Positions 12,376 through 43,831 of a stretch of DNA of 64,000 bases are shown here, piece by piece. Within the stretch, counting starts at the first letter, position 1. Each line of letters starts with the position of its first letter. Source of the DNA: Flaccisagitta enflata (lineage: Eukaryota; Chaetognatha; Sagittoidea; Aphragmophora); contig OZ231127.1 in assembly GCA_965153355.1 (NCBI GenBank), positions 23,808,001 through 23,872,000 on the forward strand, given 5' to 3'. The notes under the pieces were generated by a model that saw nothing but the letters and a program-made list of their open reading frames with translations, was not told the DNA's origin and did not search any database. The position numbers and the translations under genes are program-made.

Positions 12376-12537
12376 TAATCTTCATTTATTTTTATCTGAA
12401 GAAATCATCTGCTTTCTTTTTAATTTTTACCTCTTACATTTTTTCTTCATCTAAGTACACTTATATAATAAAAAGAATGTTGATTGAAACATTGCTTTTT
12501 ACAACTTCATTGTAACTTATGCGTGTTTCTGAATTAT

Positions 12538-12573
12538 ATTCATTCATTCATTCATTCATTCATTCATTCATTC
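12538..12573. repeat. (ATTC)n microsatellite
   Basis: Nine ATTC units. Confidence 0.95.
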
Positions 12574-12879
12574 AAGAGCAAAATATTTTTTTACATCTAT
12601 CAAGTTTTTATCAAAATAGAAACTCATTTTCTTCCATAAAAACATACATTCATGTGATGGGGAAAATCTTTTGTCATGAAAGAAAACTTTAAAAAAAGGT
12701 ATCTCAGTTCAATTTTTTTTTCAAGATTTTTTTTTCATTTTGTGAACGATGAAGATACAAAGAGTTGAAGGTCGCGCAAGGTCTCAATCTTTTACAAATA
12801 GCATCTCGAGTGTTTTTGCCAACTTACATGAAGATACATTAAGGTACGCAATATGACCTTCCCTACTGTAACACACTTA

Positions 12880-13063
12880 TTAGATGCGACAAAGCACCTC
12901 TATAACTGGCTGTGTCCCTTGGTTGGTCAGTCGGTCGGTCGGTTGGTTGGTTAGTTGGTCAGTCAGTCGGTTAGTTGGTCAGTCGGTCGGTTGGTCGGTC
13001 GGTAACGCATTTGTTCAACAATCCACACTAAGCACCTATTGGCCTACTTGGCCTTGTTTACCT
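12880..13063 (+). mobile_element. B-family hairpin element
   Basis: Starts GATGCGACAAAGCACCTCTA with TAACTGGCTGTGTCC, then a long GGTC/GGTT core, GGTAACGCATTTGTTCAACA and the end TTGGCCTACTTGGCCTTGTT. The hairpin arms are mutated (ATGCGAC versus GCACCT). Confidence 0.85.
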
Positions 13064-13506
13064 AAAATAAGCTTCATTTTTCCATCCCTCTTGATGATGC
13101 GATGCGATCTTACTCCTTGGCTATCTATGGTAGTATGGTCCAGAAAAGTATCATTTTGAGAAATCAAGTGATGGAAAAGGCGTTTCTGAACCCATTTTTC
13201 GTGCTGAAGCCAGTGGTAATGGTCCCGGGGCTGTAAAATGATCGGATACCCCACAACATTTGCCCTGAATGAGCATACACACCAATTTTGACATATTTCA
13301 GCCATTTTTGATCATATTTGTAGTGTTTTAATGTGCCTCTCTCTAAAAATAAGCATAAAAGCCACTCTGATTGATTTTGGCAATGGTACAATACATTATC
13401 ATACATGTTTTAAACATTTTTACATCAAATAATGTGTTTTTCCACTCCTGGGGCCCGGTATCGAGCATAAAATTCCAATTCTTGGCAGTTTATTCCTTTT
13501 TTTACT

Positions 13507-13588
13507 GTTGTTGCTGTTGTTTTTGTTGTTCTTGTTCTGGTTGTTGCTGTTGTCGTTGCTATTGTTGTTGTTGTTGTTGTTGTTGTTT

Positions 13589-13627
<39 letters not shown>

Positions 13628-13861
13628 TTGTTGTTGTTGTTGTTGTTGTTGTTGTAGTTGTTGTTGTTGTTGCTGTTAATGCTGCTGCTGCTGTTGTTGT
13701 TGTTGTTGCTATAAAGTGTTCATTCCGTGATTTTTGAAAAATCAGTATTTTTCCCCTTTATCTTCAGAAAAGCAGCTGTTGTTGATGCTGATTCTGATTT
13801 TTATGTTGTTGTTGTTGGTGTTGTTGTTGTTATTATTGTTATTCATTGTTGTTATTGTTGC

Positions 13862-13893
<32 letters not shown>

Positions 13894-13902
13894 TGATGTT
13901 GT
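13507..13902. repeat. (GTT)n tracts in the left arm of the 4.3-kb element
   Basis: Imperfect GTT with GCT and ATT variants, interrupted at about 13713-13800 by unique arm sequence. The mirror (AAC)n is in the right arm at 16762-17100. Confidence 0.9.
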
Positions 13903-13927
13903 AAGTAGATATCATTTGATTTTTGAC

Positions 13928-14120
13928 AACTCGCTTTGTCGGTCTGTCGGTGCGTCCGTCGGTCCGTCCGTCAGTCAGTCCGTCGTTCTATCACAGTTTA
14001 CTTTTTTTCGGTGTCTGCGGTCTTTTGCCTCACTGCTCCTGCCCAAATGATTAAGTGACCTCAAATACAGCCCCTGCCCACCTGCACGCGACCGGGGTAG
14101 CCGTGTATCCGGCCTTGTTT
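13928..14120 (+). mobile_element. A-family hairpin element inside the 4.3-kb element
   Basis: CTCGCTTTGTCGGTCTGTCG core, TGCCTCACTGCTCCTGCCCA, CTGCCCACCTGCACGCGACC, and GTAGCCGTGTATCCGGCCTT ending TGTT. The terminal hairpin is degraded. Confidence 0.75.
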
Positions 14121-14152
14121 ATCTTTGCAAAGCATCTGCCTCTCAGTAAAAT

Positions 14153-14153
<1 letters not shown>

Positions 14154-14240
<87 letters not shown>
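14154..14240. repeat. (GTT)n microsatellite
   Basis: Pure GTT, about 87 bp. Confidence 0.97.
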
Positions 14241-14562
14241 TCTTTGTCATTTTATGTACTTTTTTTCCTTTCCTATTGTAATTGTTATTGAAATTGTTTA
14301 TCTCGTTCAAAGCGTTCATCCTTCAATCAGATCATTTATTACTGTAAGTTTTATTTGTTGAAATTCAATTGTTTAACAAAAAGAAACCATAATCAAAAAC
14401 AGAAAAAACTTTATTTTCTTAAAAATCAACTTTATTTGCTTAGTTGAATTGAAAACAAGAACAATACAGTCGTATCTTTTCCTACAAATGACCAATCTTG
14501 ACTGACTTGTCCTATTTTCATTATTTCTGCTGAAGAATGCACCTCTGCCAACACTCGGTCTA

Positions 14563-14615
14563 GACTGACTAGTGACTAGAGTCTAGTGTCTAGTGTCTAG
14601 TGTCTAGTGTCTAGA
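14563..14615. repeat. 7-bp tandem GTCTAGT
   Basis: Five GTCTAGT units preceded by related GACTAGT-like words. Confidence 0.85.
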
Positions 14616-15199
14616 TTAAACTGGAGTCCGCTCAGTTCAGTGTTTCTTCCACCTAAATCATGACTGAGCTTTGACGCAGAAGGGTTAACCCCCTTCCCTC
14701 AACTTCACCAGCGCCAAAGCATCCCAAACCTACTGTCAAGCACTCTCCATGGCAAAAAATCAATGATGAACTTGGTCTTCATTTTCAGCGTAAGGATTTG
14801 CTCGGTGCCGAGGTGCCAAAAAATGGCCAGGTGTTGTGACATTTGACTCATTTTTGTCAAGAAGAGTCTTGCCTGCCTCACCATGGTGCATCGTCAATCC
14901 TAGTGGGTTTCCGGGCGCCTCATCTTTCTCACTTTGTTTTCGGAGGAAAGAGCTGCCATTGCTGCGGTGCTTCTCTCAGCTAAGCCGGAGACGCAGGTGG
15001 AGCAAGGGAAGCCAAAATTCCCAGTTCTCAGGCCAGACTTTGTTGGGCCTCAGTTGTGGTTTTTTTTTTATCATCTTGCGATGCTGGATCGTAAGATTTT
15101 TACTCAGACATGATCCACTGACTGGTTGACAAAGCAACTGTTGGATGATGCTTTAATTGCGATGAAATCAATCGTCAATGGTCTCCATCCCCCTCTCCG

Positions 15200-16260
15200 T
15201 TGGCCATCAAGGCCTCAAATTTGCCCTCCCAGCCTTCAATTTAGCCCTCCAGGCCTCAAATCAGCCTGCAAGGCTTCAAATAGAAAGCGGTCACGCAACT
15301 GCTCCAGGTCACTGAAATCTATTACTACAAAACGCTTGATTTCCGCGCGAAAATGAGTTTGATATACATATATTAATTGCTGTTTAATGGGTTTATGATA
15401 AAGTATATGTTTACATGGGGAGAAATCTGATGAAACACACCTTAAACTATCAGAAAATGTAAAAAAAAAAGCAATGAAAAACAATTAACGTAATCTATAG
15501 AAATTGCCAGAAGTTCTTTTAACTTTAAGCATACAGAAGAGGGTCTCAGTTTCCGTGATTCAAGTATATATGAAAGGCAACTCCGAGTACTGTATGTGTC
15601 TGGTTTCAAAACAAATTTTCTCTGCTGCTCTCCCCTTCTACCGATTGCATTTTTTCATGGCATATAAGCCTAAATATTATTGCGCAGCTAAACAGCTTCA
15701 AAAGGAAGATAGTGCTATGGACGATTTTTTAAATTCAGTTTCTGTTTAATAATTCCTTTCATATATGTATAAAAGATGAACCCGGTTATTATTTCATTGT
15801 ACATATACTTCTGATAGTGCTTAATTAAGACTATTTCAACAAAATTTTTCTAAGAAGTGACAAAGAATTTTTAGGCATCCCCTTACTACTTCAAATCAGC
15901 CCCCCCCCCCACCTAAATCTGACCTCCAGACCTCAAATCTGCCCTTCAGACCTTCAATTAGCCCTCCAAGCATTGAAATAGCCATCTGTGACTCAAGTTT
16001 GCTTTTCAAACCTCAAATCTGCTCTCCAAGCCATAATTCTGCCCTCCAGCCTTCAAATATGGCCTAAATCAGTCATCTAAGGCCTGAAATACACCTCTCA
16101 GGATTCCCCCTTTGTTCCAGAGGACATCGGCCCTTTGGGGTCACTGCCCTGCTCTCCCTCCACTTCTTCACTGGATCACTCCCAGCAGGGCATCGGGTAC
16201 CGCTGACCATGTGCGATCCTTGGATAACTAGTTACCACATCTTCTGCTCACCTTCATGTG
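15200..16260. mobile_element. D-family units and right arm inside the 4.3-kb element
   Basis: Blocks of ~20-bp units such as CCCTCCAGGCCTCAAAT at 15205-15290 and 15885-16105. They are followed by GACATCGGCCCTTTGGGG and AGCAGGGCATCGGGTACCGC at 16121-16205, the same arm as 49345-49459. Between the two blocks is unique AT-rich DNA, 15290-15880. Confidence 0.7.
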
Positions 16261-17554
16261 ATAAGGGAATCAGGGTATTATCGTCAATTTCTTTCCAAAG
16301 GACTTCGGGCCTCGGGATTGTGATGTTGCGTTCTGGTATGTTTCAGCAACCAAAGGTTCTTTAAGGAGACTCAAATATCTGCTATCCAAAAGCTACAGAA
16401 TTTTTAGTTAAATTTTTGGCCCTGTCACTTAGTGATATTTTTCTTTTTGCCCCATTAGCCCTTGCACCTCATAATCTACAACAGAAAAAAGTATAATTAA
16501 AACCTGAGCCAACCCCCAGCAACCCCAGGGTTAATCAGGGTTGCTCAGGGTTGATTGGGGTTGGCTCAGAATTGTCTCTAGCAAATAATTGAAGGATTTC
16601 CCTGAGCACACCCCTCTTTAGTGTATTGTGTTGGATGACATAAAGACTTGTCAATCATCGTCTCAATTACTGAATTAGTTAAGAGAAAGATGATTAATTT
16701 TTAGTCAGTGATTTTTTTAGAAGTAACACTGGCAACTAACATTTAGAGCTAAAAAAAAAAAACAAAAACAACAACAACGACAACAACAACAACAACAACA
16801 ACAAAAACAACAACAACAACAACAACAACAACAATATTAAAATCAGCAACAGCATCAACAACACATGATTTCTGAAGATAAGAATGGGGAAAATACTGAT
16901 TTTTCAAGAATCAAGTAATGCTTACTTTACAGCAACATAACAACAACACCATCAACAGCATTAACAGCAACAACAATAACAGCAACAACAATAACAGCAA
17001 CAACAATAAAAACAACAACAATAAAAACAAAAACAACAACAGCATTAATAGCAGCAACAACAACAAAAACAAAAACAAAAACAACAGCGACAACAGTAAG
17101 AAAACTGCCAAGATTTCGATTTTTATGCTCGATACGGGGCCCTAGGGCTGAAAAAGCACACATTTTGATGTAAAAATGTTTGAAACATGTATGATAATGT
17201 ATTGCACTTTTGTCAAAATCAATCAGAGTGGCTTTTCTGCTTATCTTTAAAGAGAGGCACATTAAAACACCATAAATATGATTGATAATGGCGGAAATAT
17301 GTCAATATTGGTATATGTGCTCATTCAGGGCAAATGTTGTGGGGTGCCCGGTCATTTTACAGCCTCGGGACCATTACCACTGGCTTCAGCACAAAAAAAG
17401 GGTTCAGAAACACTTCTTCCACCACTTGATTTCTCAAAATGATACTTTTCTGGACCATACTACTATCTATGGATATGCATCTCTGTCAGGCGATCGCCGA
17501 CGCTTACTCTGGATACTCATTTTGTCAACCTGAAATAATTTGCCATATGTTTTC

Positions 17555-17765
17555 ATTTGTTTCCCCGTTTGTTTGCTAGTTTCTTCATTCAAGCATTCAT
17601 TCCTTCGTTCATTTGTTCAGTCGTTCGTTTGTTCATTGATTCATTCATTTGTTCATTCATTCCGTTGTTCATTTGTCTGTTCGTTTGTTTGTTTGTTTGT
17701 TCATGCATTCTTTTATTCATTTGTTTGTTTGTTTGTTCATTTGTTCATTTGTTTGTTTGTTGTCA
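17555..17765. repeat. (GTTC)/(GTTT)/(ATTC) tetranucleotide tract
   Basis: Mixed TTCATTCATT, GTTCGTTTG and TTTGTTTG repeats. Confidence 0.9.
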
Positions 17766-17819
17766 CATGAATTGGTGGCTTACTTGGCAATTTGACAGTC
17801 TCTGTGTCCTTGTGTAGAA

Positions 17820-19880
17820 ACAGTCATCAGCATGTGTCGCTCCCTAACAAATATACTCTTTATAGGAAAAATTGAAAAAGAAAAAAAAACCAAAGCAGAT
17901 AAGTCGGAAAGGAAGGACGATTAATCATAACTACAAGTGATTTTTTTCAATGCAAAGTAATAACGTTCTTGTTGTGGACATGAACAAAAGCGTCATTGTC
18001 ACTGGATGACTTTGATTGTGCGCGCTCTTCAATCAAGGAAAAGGAAAGTTTCCCATAGATCAAGAAAATAGGTCTAACAGGTTCCTCTCATCACTGTCAA
18101 CAAAAGTCATTTTCCCCAAAAAGTCTATAGTGAACAAGGTGGGTAGAAATTTTTTTTGTATTCGTATGAGTGAGAGCATTCCATATCAAAAACTAGCTTG
18201 ACCTTGTTCATCTTGGAAGTCTAAGATCGATTTTTTTACTCCCTTTTCCTGAAAAGCTAGAAAGATTTGGATTGGATGATGGAATTCTGTATGTTTGGAC
18301 AGGGGCAGGGCCGGGGCAGCCCTCAGAGGTCCCGGGTGACCTTAAGAATAGAAAAATATTACTTATTTTCAGCATTTTTAAGCTAAATATTGTTAATACA
18401 GTTCAAAAAATCCTGAAAAAACTTGGATATGTCTACCAACAAATAAAGTATAAATATTTTTACCCTGAATAGTGAGTAGTTTGGGATACTTTGAAGTTTA
18501 CAGCTTAAAAATAACCTGAAAAAGGCAAAATATCTGTTTTTTTTAACATTTTAAGCTAAATATTGTTGATGCAGCTTATAAAATCTTAAATGATACTAGC
18601 ACTATATGGTAATAGTTGAAGTATAAATACTTCGATTTTTAATGAAAAAAATTTTGAGATATCTTTTTAGTCAAAGCTCAAAAAAATCAATATTTAGCGT
18701 TTTTCACACTATTTTTGAGCTGTAAACTTGAAAATATCCAAAATTACTTACTGTTCATAGTTAAAGTATTTGTACTTTAACTACTACTAGACTAGACAAG
18801 ATTTTCCAGAATTTTTGAAGCTGCTTGATCAAATTTAGGCACTAAAATACTAAAAAGATCGATATTTTAGGCTATTATTCAGCTTTAATCTTTAAAATAT
18901 CTCATGTAACTTGCTGTTTAAGGTAAAAGTCTGTATACTTTAACTATAATCACACATTGATAGGATTTTTTAGGATTTTTTAAACTACTATTACAATTTA
19001 ATGCCAAAAAAATGCTAAAAAACACTTTTTTTTTTCTCAAAACGCATTTTTTTCAAAATTTTGCTTTCAAAAAAATTTACCACCGGGTGATTGGTATTCA
19101 CCAAGTATCATAGAACACATCTGAACCACCCCCAGCTCTGGGCACTCAAAGTTGTCTTTGTCTATGTATTGTAACGCTGTGTACAAATAAAGGACACACT
19201 GACACATAAACAAAAACTACATATCTACGAATATTGTCCTTTATTTTCCACTCGTAGTATGTCAAGTTCCCGTCAAACAAGTTTGCCGCTTCAGTGCCGA
19301 GCAGAAAAAAAACAAAAGATTGAAAGAGTAAGCAAATAGCGCAAAGCTGCTAAGATTGGCGATGTTAGAGAAAAGCGATCGATGGACACGAGAAGCGGTT
19401 TCCTTGGAAACGGCAACCCAAAATCCCAGATTTCTGGACAGATAAGGAGCTGTCAGGGGTTTTCCAAGGCTTTCTTGCTTATACTCAGGAACGATCTCAA
19501 GTTTCAAGGACGCTTTGAAAAGGAAAGAAAAGCATGATGATGTTGAAAGTTTAATAATTTTTAAATGAGTTTTCCCAATGCCCAACCAAAATGACATAAA
19601 CAAAAAACATAAACAATGCATATTGCATAACAAAAAACAAAATAGATCAAAGAACAATATATGATTTGCATGCCCTTGTAGTCTAGTGCATAGCAAGAAG
19701 TTAATTATGTAAGCGAAATCCAAGGAAATGAAGGAGAATGGAACGAAAAAATATAAGATGACCTAACCAGGAAATGCAAAAGTAGTAGACTACCATATAT
19801 AGTAGTAGTAGTCAAAAAGACGCATTAAATCGCCTTTGGCTCGTCTAGTCGTGAAGTGAAAAAATACAGTGCTAGCCATC
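17820..19880. other. AT-rich intergenic DNA with internal diverged repeats
   Basis: At 18330-19050 words such as AAGCTAAATATTGTT recur (18381, 18553) along with inverted counterparts (AAGTTTACAGCTTAAAA versus TGAGCTGTAAACTTG), so this is probably an old foldback element. No gene was recognised. A 153-codon frame on the minus strand at 19262-19723 looks non-coding in composition. Confidence 0.45.
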
Positions 19881-19892
19881 AATGCGGGGACG

Positions 19893-30550
<10,658 letters not shown>

Positions 30551-30573
<23 letters not shown>

Positions 30574-30716
30574 AAAGGAAACTAGTCAAGGCCTATTAAC
30601 TCAGTCGCGATGCCGGCTACACAAATAGAGAGGAAACTAGTCAAAACCTATTAACTCAAGCACGATGCTGGCTACATAAAAAGAAAGGAAACTAGTCAAG
30701 ACCTATATACTCACGC
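30551..30716. repeat. 54-bp tandem repeat, three copies, spanning the CCSAP stop
   Basis: Units GGCTACATAAATAGAAAGGA, GGCTACACAAATAGAGAGGA and GGCTACATAAAAAGAAAGGA at 30560, 30614 and 30669, each followed by AACTAGTCAA. Confidence 0.9.
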
Positions 30717-30719
30717 GCT

Positions 30720-32460
30720 AGTGTGAACAGGGACAATGATGTAGAATTTGTCATAGGGCAGGGGCGGTGAGGGTATGAATTACTTGCGAAGACACAAAAA
30801 GCTTAAGTGTTATCGTCGGTTGCTTTGCCCGAAAGTAACTGAAAATGCAAAGAAAGGATTCGTGAAAACGCGACAGAAATAACCAACAAGAGAAATATTT
30901 TTGGAAATGATGAGCAGAACGTCAAAGCGACGACAACTTTTTTTTTACAGAATTGTTGACAGTATTGAACGAAGCGATGGCTAAAAATCTCTGAACAATG
31001 AGAATCTCAATGCAAAAAGACCGACAAAGTCGTAGAGAGCAGCAAAGTCTATCTGTGTGTTACTTGTTAGACCGCATGTATGCAAGGTTCTGTAGGAATT
31101 AGAAAATACTTATTGTACGAATTGTTTTATAGCTCTGTAGCAAGGTCGCATCTCAGTGTCCTGATTGTGCGATTTTAGAATGCTAAGTGATATGGTCTAT
31201 GAAAAGAGCAGCTTTAGAAAATACTGCGCTGGCAGCCACTTCAAATTCTTTCAGAAAATTTATGTCTCGTATCAAAAGCAGATGGCATGAAACGCGGTTT
31301 CACGTTTTTTAAAAAGTATTTAATCTAGTTTTTGTGTAATTTGAAACCTGCTTGAATCATTTCACATTTAGTGATCATATGTATCTGATCCTCCTGGTCC
31401 AAGTTTGGAATGCTTCTCCCTTTTTAAATAATCTTTTATCATGGAAACAGGTTTTTATGACTCTCTAAACATTTATAATTATAATTTCTTTTCCATATAG
31501 TCGATTTAATACTCTGAATCCTTCCTTTCATCAGCTCTCTCGCATGACACATTAGTTGACATTTATTGTTATTTACAACTGATTTCTTGTCTGATCTTTT
31601 GATTCTGTTTACTGAGTAAATTTTTACTGCATGACTCAATTTGGAACTTCAGTTGAGCCCCGTTCTTATAGAATCATTATTTGATTTTATGAATGATTCC
31701 ATGACAATCAGAAAGAAGTGACAGTATGATTTTTTTTCATTTTAAATATTCTATGACGATATGACTCAATAATGAGATAACGGATTAAATTTTTGTAGAA
31801 AAATCCTAGAAGTTGCACATCATAAAATGCATCCCCATAATCTTTCAGGAACCTTTTTCAGAACACAATTATCTCCACATCTTCTTGAGTTATGACATCA
31901 TAATCATAGAAAATTTAAAACGAAAAAAAAAATCTACATGAGAATCCGCAAGAACGGGGTAACTCCTTGTGTTTTGGTTGGTAATGGATAATTTGTAAAC
32001 GCTGTTCAGTTTCGCTCTCGCTAATCGCTATACATGTACCGGAATATATAAACTACAAGTAATAGTATTGGAAAAAATAGACTAGTTCAAGAAGAATCGA
32101 AGTATTACATACATGTATGATCTGTGTGTTTTTTAGAATTTTTACACTATTCCATGTTGATGGCTACGCACTTCGACTATCATTACTCGTTACATTATCG
32201 TAGTTACATCGCATGAAATTTTCCCGCCTACAATTTTGATCGTTACTTTTATCGTTTAGTTGAAAAGGTTTGTTCGACCAAATTCATCATCCTCGAATTG
32301 AAGAGTTCGCGACGAAAAACCACAAACAAAACGCGAATAAAAAAAAATGTTGGATTAGAGACACAATTCTTTGAAAAGAAAAGGAAATGCCGAGTTCACA
32401 GGATCAGAAATCGAAAATCATAAAAGAGGGAAACATCAGCTGAAAATTTGGTACTAATTT
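30720..32460. other. intergenic DNA between CCSAP and BBS4
   Basis: AT-rich and mostly unique. No exon, RNA gene or repeat was recognised. It may contain the CCSAP 3' UTR and BBS4 upstream sequences. Confidence 0.4.
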
Positions 32461-32464
32461 CGTA

Positions 32465-33524
32465 CAGTGGGGTTCGTGGAATAACAGCCTAAACTGGAGG
32501 AAGGTATTTAACACAGCGCAATCTGTAGTACAAAAAAGTGATATTAATGCCCCGGGAAAAAGCCCTAATGTTCCCGGTAAAAAAAAGTTAAAGTTTGAAT
32601 ATGCCCGGTTCTATGCCCCGTTAAATGTTAGTGAAAAAAATGATTCAGGGACTAAACGGGGACTTAACAGGGCATATGCCCCATTTAGTTTAGTTTTGTT
32701 TAATCAAAAATGTTTCGTCAAATATCAGTAAACCCTTTTTTCAGTGGCTTTCTTTAGGTCGATTTCTATCGTGAAAATCTTTAGGGACTAAATGGGGACT
32801 TAACGGGGCATATGCCCCATTCAGTTTAGAAATGAAGAAAATAAGTTAGTCTAATTGGGGGATTCCCCGGGGAATTCCCCCAGGATCAAACTCTGACATT
32901 TTCAGACTATGCCCGATTCACTTATGAATAATTGTAACGGGGGAATTCCCAGGGAATTCCCCGGGGCATTAATATCACTACAGATTGCGCTGTGTTTAAG
33001 TGTCTTAATTTCATTTGACAAACTTGATATTTGAAATATAAGTTGTTCACTCAATGCTTTTGTCCCTGAGTATGGAAACCAAAATTATTTTTTCAAACAT
33101 TTATAACTACTAAAATATCAATATTTTGAGAAATATTTTCAGGGAACATTGCTCAAAATCAAATTTGCTACAACTTTCCCACAGTATGTTCTGTAAGAAT
33201 ATTGCTCGTTTGGCCGTTGCTAGGGGGCATCACACCTAGCAACCGCTAAATGATGCTCCCTAGCAACGGCTAAACGAGCAATATTCTTACAGAACATTCT
33301 GTGAAATAAAAATTAATTTCAAGCAATGTTCCCTGACAATATTTCTCAAAATATTGATATTTTAGTTATAAATGTTTGAAAAAATTTTTTGGTTTCAGCA
33401 AAAAAAATCAGGGACAAAAGCATCGAGTGAACAACTTATATTTCAAATATCAAGTTTGTCAAATGAAATTAACACACTTAAATACCTTCCTCCAGTTTAG
33501 GCTGTTATTCCACGAACCCCACTG
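32465..33524. mobile_element. palindromic TA-flanked MITE (foldback), split by a nested element
   Basis: Starts CAGTGGGGTTCGTGGAATAA and ends with the complement, with TA on both sides. The two arms are complementary along nearly their whole length, centred near 33240 (AGCCGTTGCTAGG arms). Arm words such as GCAATATTCTTACAGAACAT and TCAAGTTTGTCAAATGAAAT have mirrored partners. About 577 bp without the nested insertion. Confidence 0.8.
32512..32994. mobile_element. 483-bp nested MITE with TTTAA duplication
   Basis: Starts CACAGCGCAATCTGTAG and ends CTACAGATTGCGCTGTG, flanked by TTTAA at 32507-32511 and 32995-32999. The undisturbed opposite arm of the host palindrome reads GGTATTTAAGTGTG in complement, giving the empty site. 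The interior is rich in CCCGGGG, GGGGACTTAACGGGGCATAT-type inverted words. Confidence 0.82.
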
Positions 33525-33807
33525 TACTTCAATTTTGTTTGAAACAAATGATATCTTGCAAGTTATCTACATTCAGATGATGCTTTTGATTCAGTGACTT
33601 GGATTTGTTTTTGCTTGCTCTTGATAATCTCCTTCCAGTCAATTGTCTGAGTTCTCAGCGACAGCTGTTACTGAAATCCCCGCAACGCGTCTTTTCTGTG
33701 CATATTATTTCTCTATCTCCCAATCCAAAGACACACTCGAAAGAGCTTTCATCGCGTGGTAACATATCTCGACCTTTCTTTGTCACGTCATCCTTGCTCC
33801 CTCCACC

Positions 33808-39818
<6,011 letters not shown>

Positions 39819-39828
39819 GTAACGTTTT

Positions 39829-39965
39829 CAGTCGCGGACACGCGACTCTACACGTTGCTGTGTCGGTCCGTCGGTCCGTCCGTCCGTCCGTAACATTTTT
39901 GAATCGTGAGCATTTTTGCATTACGGCTCCTGCCGAACCGTCCGCTGAATTTGATTGACGGCACT
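39829..39965 (+). mobile_element. A-family element 10 bp after the BBS4 exon 9 donor
   Basis: CAGTCGCGGACACGCGACTC hairpin, GTCGGTCCGTCC core, GCATTACGGCTCCTGCCGAA and CCGTCCGCTGAAT; the GCCTTGTT end is not recognisable. Confidence 0.8.
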
Positions 39966-40687
39966 TGCTCGTGCTCCCGCAGTGAACCGCTGTTTTTGGT
40001 TTTGTTAGTAACCGGTTATTCAAAATATTCTGAATTTACCAAGTGTGAGCATGCAAATTTTGCAAAACAAGAAAAAGATTATATCGTGGTCTGTCCGGTA
40101 CGAGTAAGAGAGGTGGCTTTCCCAGTCGTTGGCGATAGACCCTCGACTTGTGAAGTCGCTTTCAATTTCCGAGAGCTGTACGAGCCGGCGAAATCTCGTC
40201 TGTCTGTCTCGATAAAATAACCATTTATCGTCATTTATCCAGATCTTTCTTTATTCTTGGTTCCCTCTAGATCTACTTCTTGCTTTTTCTTGATCCTCAA
40301 CATTACCGATGAATATACATACCGTATTTCTTGCATTTATCGCCCCCCCTCTAATTAGCGCCCCCCCCTTTTTCATAAGAGAATGAGCTATTGATAAAAG
40401 GGATTTTTTAAATCAGAATCATAGAAAATTCATTGAAAATTCAATTTTTTTGGCAAAAACTATATGTGAATTAGATGCAATACAACAAAGTATTCTCTTT
40501 TTTAGTGATTTACTGATTTGAATTCTAAGAAAATTGTCAAAAAGTGTAAATTTCATAATACATTGTTTAAATATCAGTGAACAGGGGGCGCTAATTGCAG
40601 GTTTAAAACAACTATGTTTAATTTCAATTTCAAAAGCGCCCGGGGCGCTAATTACAAGAAATACGTATGCATTTTTGATCAGATCAT

Positions 40688-40845
40688 TTTTAGTCGCGGA
40701 CACGCGACTCTACACCTTGCTGTGTCGGTAGGTCGGTCGGTATGTCGGTCGGTCCGTCACATTTTTGAATACAGAGCGGTTTTTGCATTACTGCTCCTGC
40801 CCAACCGTCCGCGACTGGATTGTCGTGTATCTGGCCTTGTTTTTC
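40688..40845 (+). mobile_element. A-family hairpin element (clean copy)
   Basis: TTTTTAGTCGCGGACACGCG then ACTCTACACCTTGCTGTGTC, GGTC core, GCATTACTGCTCCTGCCCAA, CCGTCCGCGACTGGATTG and CTGGCCTTGTTT. AGTCGCGGAC is exactly complementary to GTCCGCGACT. Confidence 0.92.
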
Positions 40846-40859
40846 TTGGTTTAAACTTA

Positions 40860-43220
<2,361 letters not shown>

Positions 43221-43230
43221 NNNNNNNNNN
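43221..43230. other. assembly gap (10 Ns)
   Basis: Ten N characters at the start of a third TTTC-rich copy. True gap size is unknown. Confidence 0.99.
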
Positions 43231-43830
43231 AAGAACGACTGGAGGAGTACTCGAGTTCAGGATGAAATGTTGATGATGAGAGAGGATTTATAAATAGAGA
43301 GAGAAAATAGTGGGAGAAAATATGGAAAAGGGAAAGAAGCAGTTGGATATCAACACAGATATCAGACATTCTTCAAGCACTTTTCATGACTCATTGCGTC
43401 GATACCATTCAACCAGAAATGAGGAAGCGACCAAAACTAAAAGAGAAGCAAAAACACACATTCTTTGACAAAGACCATTGTGGGAAAAAACTTCTTTTAA
43501 AACATTCCTTCCTTCCTTTTTTTCCTACTGATCAATCGACCAAAGGCTATGAAAATGATCTAAATGACCTCAAAATCAACGCTATAGACCAAGCTGCAAT
43601 TACACAATTGCATAATTACATGATTGTAAGAAATACTAGATTTAACTTGAGAAACTATTTATTTTCCCTTAAACTACCCCAAAAAGTCCATAATTTACTA
43701 ATGTTATTGACGGATGGTCCAACAGACGGATGGACAAATAGATGGACCGACAGACAGAGAGACTGACTGATGGACGGATCGACCTACCAAACGACAGAGC
43801 AACGTGTTGAGCCGCGTGCACTAACTATTT
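43231..43830. other. unique AT-rich DNA after the gap
   Basis: A 126-codon open frame at 43386-43766 runs into a GGAC-type repeat and resembles nothing I know. No splice-supported exon was seen. Confidence 0.35.
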
Positions 43831-43831
43831 T

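Larger units (their letters stand above)
13131..17462. mobile_element. 4.3-kb Mutator-like element with long inverted repeats, perfect 10-bp TSD
   Basis: CTATCTATGG occurs directly at 13121-13130 and 17463-17472. The element starts TAGTATGGTCCAGAAAAGTA and ends with the complement. The inverted repeats are long: about 13131-13900 pairs with about 16750-17462, including the mirrored (GTT)n and (AAC)n tracts and the CTGATTTTTCAAGAATC-type block. A 9-11-bp duplication plus long inverted repeats is typical of Mutator-like elements. No transposase frame is visible; the interior holds an A-family copy and D-type units. Superfamily assignment is inference. Confidence 0.7.

Noticed and set aside
18330-19050. 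Possible small transposon with GGTCCCGGGTGACC and CACCGGGTGATT ends
   Set aside because: End similarity is short and no target duplication is visible; kept only as diverged repeat-rich DNA.
19262-19723. 153-codon minus-strand frame
   Set aside because: Composition follows AT-rich DNA (Phe, Leu, Cys, Ser); no motif, no splice support, and it lies just upstream of the CCSAP start on the other strand.
43386-43766. 126-codon frame after the gap
   Set aside because: Its end is a GGAC-type repeat (TDGPTDGWTNRW) and no family resemblance is seen.
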